NCBI GenBank assembly: GCA_001898415.1
Contig: MKTU01000068.1
Span: 1 to 41,662 of the forward strand
Reading direction: 5' to 3'
Origin: Rhodanobacter sp. 67-28
GTDB lineage: Bacteria > Pseudomonadota > Gammaproteobacteria > Xanthomonadales > Rhodanobacteraceae
DNA length: 41,662 nucleotides
Of this stretch, positions 17,015 to 26,512 are shown piece after piece. A program made the translations under genes and the position numbers. The notes beneath the pieces were generated by a model. The model saw nothing but the letters and a program-made list of their open reading frames with translations, had not been told where the DNA came from and made no database searches. Each line of letters starts with the position of its first letter. The stretch's first letter is position 1.

Positions 17015-18592
17015 CTAGACCTCGATGCCCGCGCCGACCAGCAACTCGCGCAGCGGCGCCAGCGCCTCGCCGTACTTCCGCCAGCGCTGCAGCGCGCTGC
17101 GATAGATCGGAGCACGCACCTGCACGGCACTGGCGGTGGCCACCGGCGACGGATTGGCCTCGAATCGCAGGCAGTCCTCGTGCCACGGCAGAGCGCAGAA
17201 CTCGATGATGCGACGGGACATGCGCTCCTGGTCGTCCACCAGGGCCTCGTAATCCACCTCGAGCACCCGCCCGGGAAACACGCGCTGCCAGTGGCGCATC
17301 ATCGCGTCGAAAAGGATGTAGTAGCGGCCCGTATCGAGCAGGTCGAAGGAGTAATCGAAATACGGCGAGTTGGGCGCGAACAACTGCCGAAAATTGCTCA
17401 GGCAGGTGTCCATCGGGTTGCGGCGCAGGCACACGATCTTCGCGTTGGGCAATGCCTGGGCGATATAGCCCACGTAGAGAAAGTTGTGCGGCAGCTTGTC
17501 CACGAAATGCGGCGTTCTGCCCGTGGCCGGCCGGGTGCTGTCCAGGTAGGTCTGTCCCAGCGTGCGGAAATCAACGTGACGGGTACCGGCGACGGTCTCG
17601 ATATCCAGCAGCGAGCGGGTGTGGGTGCCGGACATGAACTTCAGCGCCATGCCGAAGTTCAGCATCTCGCCCGCCGAATGGACGTCCGGATGGCTGGATA
17701 TGATGCGCTCGACCAGGGTGGTGCCGGTGCGGGGCATCCCCACGACGAAAATGGGCTCCTCGCTGGCGCACCCTCGGCTCGGCGGGGGCGGTTCCGGAAA
17801 CCGTGCCTGCAGCGCGGAGAAAAGCTGTTCATCGCGCGCGATCCGGTAATCGCGGCCCTTGCCTGCGGCAGCCTTGCCCCTGGCCATGTGATCGAGCGCC
17901 CTGGCGTACTCGCCCAGATCTTCCAGCTCCTTGGCCAGCGCCATGTTCAGGCACACCTGGGCCTGCGTTTGCCCGGCGTCGGGGCCAACCTCGCCCAGCA
18001 CCGCTTCCAAGCGCGCCACGTGGTTGGCCACGGGGGTCTGGCGCCGCAGTTGGGCCAGCGTCAGATGCGCCCGCCAGTAGCGCGGTTCCAGTGCAAGGCA
18101 GGCTTCAATCTCGCGCTCGGCGCCATCGATGTCGCCGACGGCAACCATCGCGGTGGCCAGGTTGTAGTGGTAGACCGCGTGACCGGGCGCGCTGGATGCG
18201 GCCTGGCGGAATACCTCGACGGCCTGGTCATGGGCTGCGATCTGCGTATAGACCACGCCCAGCGTATCCAGCGTCTGGGCGCGCCCGGGCGCGAGCGCGA
18301 GCGCGCGATCGGCTTCCTGCCGCGCGTCCCGCGTGCGGCGTGCCAGGACCAATGCCTTGGCGTGATGTACCGCGAATTCGGCATTGTCGGGCGCCATCGT
18401 CGCGGCCCGGCCAAGGCTGTCGATGGCTTCGGGAAGCTGTTGCATCTCGAGGCTGGCGATGCCTGCGATGTAGTACAGCATCGGGTGCGGCGGCAAGTCG
18501 GCCTTCAGTGTCCTGGCCAGGGCCAGCGCTTGCGGCCATGCACGCTGATTGAACAGGGCGGTCAGGTGCTCGAGGGTGGGCTGGTCGGTCAT
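17015..18592 (-). CDS. TPR-repeat sulfotransferase
   Basis: Predicted cytosolic sulfotransferase that would move sulfate from PAPS to an unidentified acceptor; 525 residues. The N-terminal half (about 1-230) is made of tetratricopeptide repeats, for example YYIAGIASLEMQQLPEAIDSLGRA and following helices, likely a protein- or peptide-binding scaffold. The C-terminal half is a sulfotransferase fold with the PAPS 5'-phosphate loop GMPRTGTTLVERIISSHP near residue 283 and the 3'-phosphate region CLRRNPMDTCLSNF. The start ATG (complement of 18590-18592) gives MTDQPTLEHL; longer forms read through unrelated sequence. No strong ribosome site is visible. It converges on the TonB receptor gene, a pairing I recall as recurrent in Xanthomonadales and Alphaproteobacteria. 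A tyrosine- or glycan-sulfating role is possible, not shown. Confidence 0.88.
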   Translation of the reverse strand: MTDQPTLEHLTALFNQRAWPQALALARTLKADLPPHPMLYYIAGIASLEMQQLPEAIDSLGRAATMAPDNAEFAVHHAKALVLARRTRDARQEADRALALAPGRAQTLDTLGVVYTQIAAHDQAVEVFRQAASSAPGHAVYHYNLATAMVAVGDIDGAEREIEACLALEPRYWRAHLTLAQLRRQTPVANHVARLEAVLGEVGPDAGQTQAQVCLNMALAKELEDLGEYARALDHMARGKAAAGKGRDYRIARDEQLFSALQARFPEPPPPSRGCASEEPIFVVGMPRTGTTLVERIISSHPDVHSAGEMLNFGMALKFMSGTHTRSLLDIETVAGTRHVDFRTLGQTYLDSTRPATGRTPHFVDKLPHNFLYVGYIAQALPNAKIVCLRRNPMDTCLSNFRQLFAPNSPYFDYSFDLLDTGRYYILFDAMMRHWQRVFPGRVLEVDYEALVDDQERMSRRIIEFCALPWHEDCLRFEANPSPVATASAVQVRAPIYRSALQRWRKYGEALAPLRELLVGAGIEV

Positions 18593-18881
18593 GGCTGCGG
18601 CATGTCGAGGGACGGCGGCGGTTGCGTCAATGGCCCTGCAAGAATGCAACAAAAAGGAACGATAGCGGTGCCAGGAACAATCCGCATGGCGTGGCGGTTG
18701 CCGGGCAGCCGCGCCGCGGCGAAACAACTTGTCCGCGCCTCGACCCGAGACCGGAGGCGGTGCGTTCGTGCACATGCATCGCCGTGAACCGGCCTTCCGG
18801 CAGCGGCTTGGTATTGCCTTATGCCGTATTGCAGCATTGGGGTAGAATGGGCGTTTCCTCCGCACAGCGCCCCCTTCCCGC
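18593..18881. other. divergent spacer between sulfotransferase and purL
   Basis: No gene is supported in these 289 bases. The right end holds a likely purL promoter (TAGAAT at 18843-18848). The left end should hold the sulfotransferase promoter, reading the other way; an A-rich stretch CAACAAAAAGG lies at 18648-18658. I saw no PurR-type operator. Confidence 0.45.
18843..18848 (+). promoter_or_regulatory. probable -10 element of purL
   Basis: TAGAAT matches the sigma-70 -10 consensus at five of six bases and lies 33 bp before the purL start. The expected -35 position (about 18819-18825, TTATGCC) is a poor match, so strength is uncertain. Confidence 0.4.
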
Positions 18882-21800
18882 ATGATCGCATTCGACGGGC
18901 AAAGCGCCCTCTCGCCGTTCCGCCTCGAACGACTCAATGCACGGCTCGACGCCGTGCACCGGGGCGTGCGCGTGCAATCCGCCTGGCATGTGTTCGTGCT
19001 CGACATGGACGCGGCGCCAGAGGGCACACTGCGCGAACGCCTGCTGGCCGTGCTGGAGGCGAAGGACGCCGCGCCGCAGCCGGCCACGTTGTGGGTGGTG
19101 CCGCGGCTGGGCACGATCTCGCCGTGGTCGAGCAAGGCCACCGACATCCTGCATGGCGCGGGTTTCGACGTGCGCCGCGTCGAGCGCGGGCTGGCGTGGC
19201 AGCTCAGCGGCCTGCCCGAACCCGGCGCGCCGGATCATGCGGCGATCATGGGTGTGCTGCATGACGCGATGACGCAATCGGTGCTGGCCCGCCTGGACGA
19301 TGCGCAAGGCCTGTTCCTGGCCGGCACGCCGGGCGACCTGGTGCACGTGGCGCTGGGCGCCGATCCGCAGGCGGCGCTCGCCGCGGCGAACCGGCGCCTG
19401 GGCCTGGCGCTGGCCGAGGACGAGATCGAATACCTGGTCGAACGCTACGCCGAGCTGGGTCGCGATCCCACCGACGCCGAACTTTTCATGTTCGCCCAGG
19501 CCAACTCCGAGCATTGCCGGCACAAGGTGTTCAACGCCAGCTGGACGGTCGACGGCGAGGAACAGGACAAGACCCTGTTCGGCATGATCAAGCACACCCA
19601 CCAGCAGTCGCCCGCGCATACCCTGTCTGCGTACAGCGACAACGCCGCGGTGATCGAGGGCAGCACGGGCAAGCGCTTCTTCGCCGACCCCGCCGACCGC
19701 GTGTGGCGCGGGCACGAGGAGCGCATCGACTACGCGATCAAGGTGGAGACGCACAACCATCCTACCGCGATCGCGCCCTGGCCCGGCGCGGCCACCGGCG
19801 CCGGCGGCGAGATCCGCGACGAGGGCGCCACCGGCCGCGGCGGCAAGCCCAAGGCCGGGCTCACCGGCTTCTCGGTGTCCGACCTGCGCATCCCGGGCGC
19901 GCCGCAGCCGTGGGAAGTGGACCGCCCGCTGCCGCCGCGCATGGCCAGCGCATTCGAGATCATGCGCGACGGCCCGCTGGGCGCGGCCGCGTTCAACAAC
20001 GAATTCGGCCGGCCCTGCCTGGGCGGCTATTTCCGCGCCTGGGAAAGCGAAGTGCCGGGCCAGGCCGGGGTGCGCCGCGGCTACGACAAGCCGATCATGC
20101 TCGCCGGCGGCCTGGCCAACCTGCGTCCCGACCATGTGCTGAAGCGCGCGGTGCAGCCCGGCCACGCGGTGATCGTGCTGGGCGGGCCGGCGATGCTGAT
20201 CGGGCTGGGCGGCGGCGCCGCCTCGTCGGTGGCCGGCGGCGCGTCGAGCGCGGAGCTGGACTTCGCCTCGGTGCAGCGCGACAACGCCGAGATGGAGCGG
20301 CGCTGCCAGGAAGTGATCGACGCCTGCTGGGCGCGCGGCGAGCACAACCCGATCGTCAGCGTGCACGACGTCGGCGCCGGCGGCCTCTCCAACGCGATCC
20401 CCGAGCTGCTCAACGACGCCGGCGTCGGCGGCGTGATCGACCTGTCGAAGATTCCCTGCGACGATCCCTCGCTGTCGCCGATGCAGGTGTGGAGCAACGA
20501 ATCGCAGGAGCGTTACGTCCTCGCCATCGCGCAGGAGAACCTCGCCGAATTCGAGGCCATGTGCATCCGCGAACGCTGCCCGTACGCCGTGGTGGGCGAG
20601 GCCACGCTCGAGCGCCGCCTGCTGCTGACCGATCCGCGCCGCGAGCTGACCGTCATCGACCTGCCGATGGACGTGCTGTTCGGCAAGCCGCCACGCATGC
20701 ATCGCGACGCCGTGCGGGTAACGCCGCGGGTGGACCTGCTGCCCGACCTCACCGGCATCGACCTGGACGAGGCGCTGCTGCGCGTGCTGCGCCTGCCCAC
20801 CGTGGGCAGCAAGAGCTTCCTGATCACGATCGGCGACCGCACCGTCGGCGGGCTCAACCACCGCGACCCGATGGTCGGTCCGTGGCAGGTGCCGGTAGCC
20901 GATTGCGCGGTGACGCTCGCCGATTTCGACGGCTATGCCGGCGAGGCGATGGCGATGGCCGAGCGCGCGCCGGTGGCCGTGCTCGACAGCGCCGACGCGG
21001 CACGCCTGGCGGTGGGCGAGGCGATCACCAACCTGGCTGCCGCACCGATCGCCAGCCTCGGCGAGGTGCGCCTGTCGGCCAACTGGATGGCCGCGGTGAA
21101 TCATCCGGGCGAGGACGCCGCGTTGTTCGACGCGGTGAAGGCGGTGGGCATGGAACTGTGTCCGCAATTGCAGATCTCGATCCCGGTCGGCAAGGATTCG
21201 CTGTCGATGCAGGCGGTGTGGAAGGACGGCGCGCAGGAGCAGCGCACGGTGTCGCCGGTGTCGCTGGTGATCACCGGCTTCGCCCGCGTCGGCGACGCGC
21301 GCCGCACGCTGACGCCGCAACTCAAGCTCGACCGCGGCGCCACCGACCTGTGGCTGATCGATCTGGGTGCCGGGCGCGATCGCCTCGGTTGCTCGGCGCT
21401 GACCCAGGTGTTCAATCGCTCCGGCGGCATCCCGCCCAACCTGGACGATGCCAAGCGCCTCAAGGCGCTGTTCGAACTGGTTCAGCAGGCCAATGCGAAT
21501 GGCCTGCTGCTGGCCTACCACGACCGCTCCGACGGCGGCGTGATCACGACCTTGCTGGAGATGGCCTTCGCCGGCCACTGCGGCCTGGAGCTGCATCTCG
21601 ACGGCTGGGCCGAAGCCACCTTGCGCGCGCTGTTCAGCGAGGAACTGGGCGCCGTGGTGCAGGTGGCCGAGGCCAACCGCGAGGCATTCGAGTCGCTGCT
21701 GGTGAAGTTCGGCCTGGCCGGCATCAGCCATCGCGTCGGCCGGCCGAAGGAGAAGCTCGGCATCAAGCTGTTCCTCGGTGACGAAGTCTTCGTCAAGTGG

Positions 21801-22748
21801 AACTGGAGCAAGTTGTACAAGGCGTGGAACGAAACCAGCCACGCCATGCAGCGCCTGCGCGACAACCCGCAGAGCGCCGATGCCGAGCTGGAGTGGCGGA
21901 TGGATGACGCCGATCCCGGCATCAGCCCCAGGCTGGCGTTCGACCCGGCCGAGGACGTGGCCGCCGCGTTCATCGCCAAGGGCCCGCGGCCGCGCGTGGC
22001 GATCCTGCGCGAGCAGGGCGTCAACGGCCAGGTCGAGATGGCCGCCGCGTTCACGCGTGCCGGTTTCGAGGCGGTCGACGTGCACATGTCCGATCTCGCC
22101 AGCGGCCGAGTGAAGCTGGCCGACTTCCGCGGCTTCGCCGCCTGCGGCGGATTCTCCTACGGCGACGTGCTCGGCGCCGGTCGCGGCTGGGCCACGTCGA
22201 TCCTCTACAACGACATGCTGCGTGCGCAGTTCGAGGCGTTCTTTGCCGACGAGACGAAGTTCGCGCTGGGCGTGTGCAACGGTTGCCAGATGCTGTCGCA
22301 ACTGAAGGAGATCATCCCCGGCGCGCAGCACTGGCCGAAGTTCCTGCGCAATGCGTCGGAGCAGTACGAGTCGCGCGTGGCCACGCTGGAGGTGCTCGAT
22401 TCGCCCAGCATCTTCTTCCAGGGCATGGCCGGCTCGCGCATCCCGGTGGCGGTGGCGCACGGCGAGGGGCGGGTGAGTTTTCCGCAGGCGTGCAGCCCGT
22501 CGAAATCGCATGGCGCGGTGCGCTTCGTCGACAACCGCGGCAAGCCGACCGAGAACTTCCCGCTCAACACCAACGGTTCGCCCGGCGGCCTGGCGGGCTT
22601 CACCGCCGCCGCCGGCCGCGTGACGATCATGATGCCGCACCCGGAGCGGGTGTTCCGCAGCGTGCAGATGAGCTGGCACCCGGAGTCGTGGGGCGAGGAT
22701 TCGCCGTGGATGCGGATGTTCCGCAACGCACGCGTGTGGTGCGGCTGA
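18882..22748 (+). CDS. purL: phosphoribosylformylglycinamidine synthase, single-chain
   Basis: Fourth step of de novo purine synthesis: FGAR plus glutamine and ATP gives FGAM. At 1288 residues this is the large single-chain form of gammaproteobacteria, fusing PurS-like, PurL and glutaminase parts. Seen in order: the N-terminal PurS-like region, the linker with [17 protein letters not shown], the synthetase halves ([23 protein letters not shown] and the [13 protein letters not shown] region), and the C-terminal class I glutaminase with GVCNGCQ (nucleophile Cys1132) and PHPER (His1253, Glu1255 of the triad). All catalytic residues are present. ATG at 18882. It is monocistronic or co-transcribed with the small membrane gene 28 bp downstream. 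Confidence 0.97.
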   Translation: MIAFDGQSALSPFRLERLNARLDAVHRGVRVQSAWHVFVLDMDAAPEGTLRERLLAVLEAKDAAPQPATLWVVPRLGTISPWSSKATDILHGAGFDVRRVERGLAWQLSGLPEPGAPDHAAIMGVLHDAMTQSVLARLDDAQGLFLAGTPGDLVHVALGADPQAALAAANRRLGLALAEDEIEYLVERYAELGRDPTDAELFMFAQANSEHCRHKVFNASWTVDGEEQDKTLFGMIKHTHQQSPAHTLSAYSDNAAVIEGSTGKRFFADPADRVWRGHEERIDYAIKVETHNHPTAIAPWPGAATGAGGEIRDEGATGRGGKPKAGLTGFSVSDLRIPGAPQPWEVDRPLPPRMASAFEIMRDGPLGAAAFNNEFGRPCLGGYFRAWESEVPGQAGVRRGYDKPIMLAGGLANLRPDHVLKRAVQPGHAVIVLGGPAMLIGLGGGAASSVAGGASSAELDFASVQRDNAEMERRCQEVIDACWARGEHNPIVSVHDVGAGGLSNAIPELLNDAGVGGVIDLSKIPCDDPSLSPMQVWSNESQERYVLAIAQENLAEFEAMCIRERCPYAVVGEATLERRLLLTDPRRELTVIDLPMDVLFGKPPRMHRDAVRVTPRVDLLPDLTGIDLDEALLRVLRLPTVGSKSFLITIGDRTVGGLNHRDPMVGPWQVPVADCAVTLADFDGYAGEAMAMAERAPVAVLDSADAARLAVGEAITNLAAAPIASLGEVRLSANWMAAVNHPGEDAALFDAVKAVGMELCPQLQISIPVGKDSLSMQAVWKDGAQEQRTVSPVSLVITGFARVGDARRTLTPQLKLDRGATDLWLIDLGAGRDRLGCSALTQVFNRSGGIPPNLDDAKRLKALFELVQQANANGLLLAYHDRSDGGVITTLLEMAFAGHCGLELHLDGWAEATLRALFSEELGAVVQVAEANREAFESLLVKFGLAGISHRVGRPKEKLGIKLFLGDEVFVKWNWSKLYKAWNETSHAMQRLRDNPQSADAELEWRMDDADPGISPRLAFDPAEDVAAAFIAKGPRPRVAILREQGVNGQVEMAAAFTRAGFEAVDVHMSDLASGRVKLADFRGFAACGGFSYGDVLGAGRGWATSILYNDMLRAQFEAFFADETKFALGVCNGCQMLSQLKEIIPGAQHWPKFLRNASEQYESRVATLEVLDSPSIFFQGMAGSRIPVAVAHGEGRVSFPQACSPSKSHGAVRFVDNRGKPTENFPLNTNGSPGGLAGFTAAAGRVTIMMPHPERVFRSVQMSWHPESWGEDSPWMRMFRNARVWCG

Positions 22749-22776
22749 TCGACGGCATGTGGCGCTGGCGTCAGCG

Positions 22777-23541
22777 ATGACTCGGCGTCGCCCCGCGTGG
22801 ATGTTCGCCGGCTGCACCGCGCTGTGGGTGGTGCTGCTGGCGTTGCTGCCGTGGTGGTTGGGGTTGCCGATCCTGCTGGCGCTCGCCGCGGCGGTCTTGC
22901 TGCTGCAGCATCGGCTGGCAACTGCGCATGCCGCGCTGATCCGGAGCGCCTTGCGCTGGGGCCTGCCGGGCTGGTTGTTTGCCCTGCAACGCATCCTGGG
23001 TGGCGATGCCTTCGCCTGGGGCGCGGCCCTGCTCGGCGCGCTGGTCGGTTACACCTTGCTGGCCGGGCTGGAAGCCTGGCTTGATCGGGACTTGCGCCGT
23101 GCGCCCGCCGGGCCGCCCGCCGCGGAATGGCCCGAACTCGCCCACGCACCGATCGGACCGCCGGCCGAGATCATCGAGCTGTCGCCGCCGCAATGGCATG
23201 AAGCGCGTGGCGAGCTGCCCGACCCCCTCGGCGGGGCGGTGCATGGCGAGCCCGGCGGCTGTCGTTTCGACGATGGCACCCGCGTCGAAATGCGGGACGG
23301 CGTCACCCGCATCGCCTTCAGTCCCGCCGGTCGCTGGTTTGCCGCCTGCAGCGGCAAGCGCGGCGTGCTGCTGTGGGATCGCCAGCGCGATCGACGGCAC
23401 CGCCTGCGCGGCTGGCAACTGTGCGGCTGGTACCGCGAGCAACCCTGGCTCAGCCGCCGCGAAGGCACCATGCCGCTGGCGCTGGCCGCCGTGCTGGGTC
23501 ACGACGCCGACGAACCACCAGACCCTCCCCACACCCCGTAG
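22777..23541 (+). CDS. membrane-anchored protein of unknown function
   Basis: I do not recognise the family. The product is about 254 residues from ATG 22777; a GTG at 22759 would add six. The N-terminus has two hydrophobic stretches (FAGCTALWVVLLALLPWWLG and PILLALAAAVLLLQ) and a third near residue 80 (LLGALVGYTLLAGLEAWL). The rest is a soluble domain. It holds one segment that looks like a single WD40/beta-propeller-type blade: MRDGVTRIAFSPAGRWFAA then GVLLWDR. The stop TAG at 23539-23541 lies inside the first three bases of a REPIN-like element, so the native C-terminus may have been altered by repeat insertion. It sits 28 bp after purL and may be co-transcribed. Confidence 0.65.
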   Translation: MTRRRPAWMFAGCTALWVVLLALLPWWLGLPILLALAAAVLLLQHRLATAHAALIRSALRWGLPGWLFALQRILGGDAFAWGAALLGALVGYTLLAGLEAWLDRDLRRAPAGPPAAEWPELAHAPIGPPAEIIELSPPQWHEARGELPDPLGGAVHGEPGGCRFDDGTRVEMRDGVTRIAFSPAGRWFAACSGKRGVLLWDRQRDRRHRLRGWQLCGWYREQPWLSRREGTMPLALAAVLGHDADEPPDPPHTP

Positions 23542-23635
23542 GAGCCCGCTCGCGGGCGATGCTTTCCCTTTTGCTTCTGCGATTCCCCATTCCCCATTCC
23601 CGGCCCAAGGGCATCGCCCGCAAGCGGGCTCCTGC
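23538..23635. repeat. REPIN-like pair of REP units with a nested GGGAAT repeat
   Basis: Two 25-bp arms at 23538-23562 and 23611-23635 are inverted copies with two mismatches. Each arm carries its own hairpin, GCCCGC-TC-GCGGGC on the left and GCCCGC-AA-GCGGGC on the right. This is the layout of a REPIN (two REP units facing each other), an element known to be spread by RAYT transposases. The loop contains CCCCATTCCCCATTCCCG (from 23585), the same family as the repeats at 516-618 and 4574-4602. Bases 23539-23541 form the stop codon of the upstream gene. No RAYT gene is in this window. Confidence 0.85.
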
Positions 23636-23694
23636 GCGCGGGGAACCGGAGGTTCACGTGCTGCGCGTCTCCGCGCATACTTCGCGCGGTGAAC

Positions 23695-24579
23695 ATGCCT
23701 GCCATTCCTCCGTCCTCGTCCTCGCCGGCGCTCAGCGTGATCGTGGTGGCGGCCGACAGCGGCCCGGATCTGCGCGATTGCGTGCGCCAGGTGCTTGCCT
23801 GCCGGCTGCCGCTGGAACTGATCCTGGTCGACAACGCTTCGCACGATGGCGTGCCGCCCGCGATCGCGCGGGCGTACGAGCACGACGAGCGGCTCAAGCT
23901 GATCTACAGCCATCGCAACATCGGCTTCGGCCCGGCGGTGAACCTGGGCGCGAAGCAGGCCGGCGGCCGCGCGCTGCTGATCCTCAACCCCGATTGCCTG
24001 ATCGGCGAGGACGACCTCAGGCGGTTGCTGGCGGTGCAGGCCGCGCATCCGAAGGCCGGCCTGATCGGCGCGGTGGTGTGCGATGCGGAGGGCCGGCCCG
24101 ACCCTGCCTCGCGGCGGCGCGACCCGCTGCTGCGTCGCTCGCTCAACACGCTGCTCGGCCGGCCCGGCGAGACGGTGGAAGTCGGCGGCGAGATTCCCGC
24201 CGAGCTGATCGAGTGCGAGGCGGTTTCCGGTGCGCTGATGCTGCTGACTCGCCAGATGTTCGAGCGCCTCGGCGGCTTCGACGAGAAATACTTCCTGCAT
24301 TGCGAAGATCTGGATCTGTGCCGCCGCGTGCGCGACATCGGCTACCAGGTGCTGCTTGCCGGCGACGTGCGCGTGGCCCATGGCAAGGGCAGCTCCAGCC
24401 GCCATCGCCCGGTGTTCGTCAGCCGGCACAAGCACCGCGGCATGTGGCGCTGGTTCCGCCAGCATGATCCGGCTGCGCGCAACCCGTTCGTGTCGGCGGT
24501 GGTGTGGCTGGGCATCTGGACGCACTTCGTGCTGCAGGTCCCCGGCCAATGGTGGCGGCTGAAAACGAGAAGCAAGTGA
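23695..24579 (+). CDS. family 2 glycosyltransferase
   Basis: Inverting GT-A-fold glycosyltransferase, about 294 residues from ATG 23695 (a GTG at 23689 is also possible; neither has a clear ribosome site). The family signs are SVIVVAADSG at the N-terminus, LILVDNASHDG (nucleotide-sugar binding), NIGFGPAVNLGAKQAGG, LLILNPDC (the DXD-like position), SGALMLLTRQMFERLGGFDEKYFLHCEDLDLCRR split across the acceptor region, and a trailing membrane-proximal segment. It resembles rhamnosyltransferase-type WbbL enzymes that build surface polysaccharide, but the sugar and acceptor cannot be told. It is isolated from other polysaccharide genes. Its stop TGA lies at the edge of a GTGAG repeat. Confidence 0.88.
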   Translation: MPAIPPSSSSPALSVIVVAADSGPDLRDCVRQVLACRLPLELILVDNASHDGVPPAIARAYEHDERLKLIYSHRNIGFGPAVNLGAKQAGGRALLILNPDCLIGEDDLRRLLAVQAAHPKAGLIGAVVCDAEGRPDPASRRRDPLLRRSLNTLLGRPGETVEVGGEIPAELIECEAVSGALMLLTRQMFERLGGFDEKYFLHCEDLDLCRRVRDIGYQVLLAGDVRVAHGKGSSSRHRPVFVSRHKHRGMWRWFRQHDPAARNPFVSAVVWLGIWTHFVLQVPGQWWRLKTRSK

Positions 24580-24656
24580 GGAAAGCCAGAGGCAACATCG
24601 CCTCGTCGCGCCGCTGTCGTTCTCTCACTCCTCACTCCTCTCCACGCACTCCTCGC
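24577..24656. repeat. GTGAG/CTCAC inverted repeat between GT2 and DMT genes
   Basis: A short left arm with GTGAGG begins at 24577, inside the stop of the glycosyltransferase gene. The right arm near 24620-24656 reads CTCTCACTCCTCACTCCTC and similar. A closely related inverted repeat lies at 38871-38958. This is a second repeat family, distinct from the GGGAAT type, again confined to gaps between genes. Confidence 0.6.
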
Positions 24657-24658
24657 CG

Positions 24659-25552
24659 ATGACCCCACGCACCCTGACCATCCTCGCCACTCTCGGCCTG
24701 ATCGCGATGACGGCGGTGTGGGGCTCGACCTTCGTGCTGATCAAGGACGTGCTCGGGCGCATGCCGGTGGCCGATTTCCTGGCCGTGCGTTTCGTCATGG
24801 CGGCGCTGGCGATGGTGCTCCTGTTCGGGCGGCAGGCGTGGCGGCTCGGCGCTTTGCAGACCCGGCGCGGCCTGCTGCTCGGCGTGATCTACGGTGTCGG
24901 GCAGCTGGTGCAGACCTGGGGACTGGCGCTGATCTCGCCCAGCGTCAGCGGCTTCGCCACCGGCATGTACGTGGTGTTCACCCCGATCCTTGCACTGCTG
25001 GTGCTGCGCCAGCGCGTCGCGGCCAGCGTGTGGCTGGCCATCGCCGCGGCCACCGCGGGCCTGGCCTTGCTCACGCTCGACGGCTTCGAGATCAACCTGG
25101 GCGTGTGGCTGACCCTGGCGTCGGCGGCGTGCTACGCGCTGCACATCGTGCTGCTTGGGCAGTGGTCCCGCCGCGGCGAGGCGTTCGGCCTGTCGGCCGT
25201 GCAGATGGTGGCGATCGCCGGGGTCTGCTCGCTGGCCACCTTGCCGCACGGTCCGATGTTGCCGCCGGACCCCGGCGCCTGGTTCGTCGTGCTGTACATG
25301 GCGCTGATCGCCGGCGCCGGCGCGATGGTGATGCAGACCTGGGCGCAATCGCATCTGCCGGCGGCACGTGCCGCCATCGTGATGACCACCGAGCCGGTGT
25401 TCGCCGCCGCCTTCGCCGTACTGCTCGGCGTCGATGCGCTGACCTGGCGCATGCTCGCCGGCGGTGGCCTGGTACTGGCGGCGATGTACCTGGTGGAGCT
25501 GCTGCCGCGGCGCGATAAGCCGCCGGCCGAGGCGGTGCATCACGAGGTGTGA
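24659..25552 (+). CDS. EamA/DMT-superfamily transporter
   Basis: Ten-helix inner-membrane carrier of the drug/metabolite transporter superfamily, 297 residues, made of two repeated EamA halves. Signs are the N-terminal TAVWGSTFVLIKDVLGRMP, VRFVMAALAMVLL, the central YALHIVLLGQWSRR that starts the second half, and TWAQSHLPAARAAIVMTTEPVFAA, a very typical motif of the second EamA domain. Such carriers export amino acids or other metabolites; the substrate is unknown. ATG at 24659. The gene overlaps the convergent DUF2127 gene by 13 bp at their 3' ends. Confidence 0.9.
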   Translation: MTPRTLTILATLGLIAMTAVWGSTFVLIKDVLGRMPVADFLAVRFVMAALAMVLLFGRQAWRLGALQTRRGLLLGVIYGVGQLVQTWGLALISPSVSGFATGMYVVFTPILALLVLRQRVAASVWLAIAAATAGLALLTLDGFEINLGVWLTLASAACYALHIVLLGQWSRRGEAFGLSAVQMVAIAGVCSLATLPHGPMLPPDPGAWFVVLYMALIAGAGAMVMQTWAQSHLPAARAAIVMTTEPVFAAAFAVLLGVDALTWRMLAGGGLVLAAMYLVELLPRRDKPPAEAVHHEV

Positions 25553-26088
25553 GGGCGTTCCCCTGCGGGCGGGGCGACACCCGGCTGCAGCGCGATGCGT
25601 ACCAGGTAGACGATGATCGCCACGTTGCCGACCAGGGTGGCCAGCTTGATCCAGCCGAAGTGGTACAGCGTCTCGTACAGTTCCAGCGGGATCAGCGAAC
25701 CGGTGGCGATCACGGTGAACCACTCGGCCCAGTGCTTGCCCAGCCACAGGCCCACGCCCTCGATGCCGAACAGCACGGCGTAGCCCAGCGCCACCAGCCC
25801 CACCGCCTCGAACTTGCCGGGGCCGAGCTGGTGCAGCAGTTCCACCAGTTTCCAGCGCAGGCCGTTGCTGTCGGCCAGCGACAGGTGCTCCAGCCAGTGC
25901 ACCAGCTGCTCGAAGTTCTGCTGCCGGTAGAAGTGGAACGCGGCCAGCGCCACCAGCAGCAGGCACGCGGTCTTGATGATCTCGTAGATCGCGATGACGC
26001 GCAGGCCGGCGTGGTGCTGGCCGCGTGCGGTCGCCGCGGGGGTGGCTGCGTCGACGGATTCGGAGTTGGGCATGGGCGGGGAAGACAT
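25540..26088 (-). CDS. DUF2127-type membrane protein
   Basis: Small inner-membrane protein of about 182 residues. Start candidates are ATG 26088 (MSSPPMPNSES) or ATG 26073; the first is chosen. A polar Ala-rich N-terminus is followed by LRVIAIYEIIKTACLLLVALAAFHF, then a charged loop, then helices around FEAVGLVALGYAVLFGIEGVGLWLGKHWAEW and TLVGNVAIIVYLVRIAL. The combination of IYEIIKT, the GLWLGKHWAEWF stretch and ELYE matches what I know of DUF2127 proteins, whose role is unknown. The 3' end overlaps the convergent transporter gene. Confidence 0.78.
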   Translation of the reverse strand: MSSPPMPNSESVDAATPAATARGQHHAGLRVIAIYEIIKTACLLLVALAAFHFYRQQNFEQLVHWLEHLSLADSNGLRWKLVELLHQLGPGKFEAVGLVALGYAVLFGIEGVGLWLGKHWAEWFTVIATGSLIPLELYETLYHFGWIKLATLVGNVAIIVYLVRIALQPGVAPPAGERPHTS

Positions 26089-26512
26089 GGGCAGCAGACA
26101 TTCTCGCCGATCAGGCGTGGTGCCGCCTGTGCGTGATGGCACGAGTTCGCGGAAATGGAGCTGTGTGCGATCTTGACAGCCGACGAGGATCATCCAACCC
26201 TGTAGCACTTGCTCACCCCCGATGGGGCGGTCGCTTGCCGAGGTCACGTGGCGCTTCGGGTCGGCCTGTCTTTTTTCCGGTCGAGCTTGGGATGTGTTGC
26301 ATTGAGCGGGCGGATGTCGGTGCTGGTCGTGATTGGCTACGGTCGTCGCTGGCTGCCGCTTCGGGGGAAGCATGGCGGCGCCGACTCAGCCCGGCACGAA
26401 CGGACAAGCGCCCGGCAACCCCGGACCGGAGCCGCTCTGACTCGAGCAGTCCATGCGAGTTCCGGAGCATGCTTGCCGGCACCTGTTGGAACGACAAAAG
26501 GGAGACAAACGG
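26089..26512. other. divergent spacer before the orphan gene
   Basis: These 424 bases hold no gene I can support. Short overlapping frames are present but lack family features. A consensus TTGACA lies at 26173-26178 but has no good -10 at the right distance. The sequence becomes less GC-rich than the flanking genes, continuing into the orphan gene. A ribosome site GGGAGACAAACGG ends the spacer. Confidence 0.45.

Noticed and set aside
18819..22994. 1391-residue minus-strand frame opposite purL
   Set aside because: Its composition is dominated by His/Arg/Ala/Gly, typical of antisense shadow; purL on the other strand has all catalytic residues.
26173..26178. TTGACA as the -35 of the orphan gene promoter
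   Set aside because: No acceptable -10 lies 16-18 bp downstream, and it is far from the gene start.
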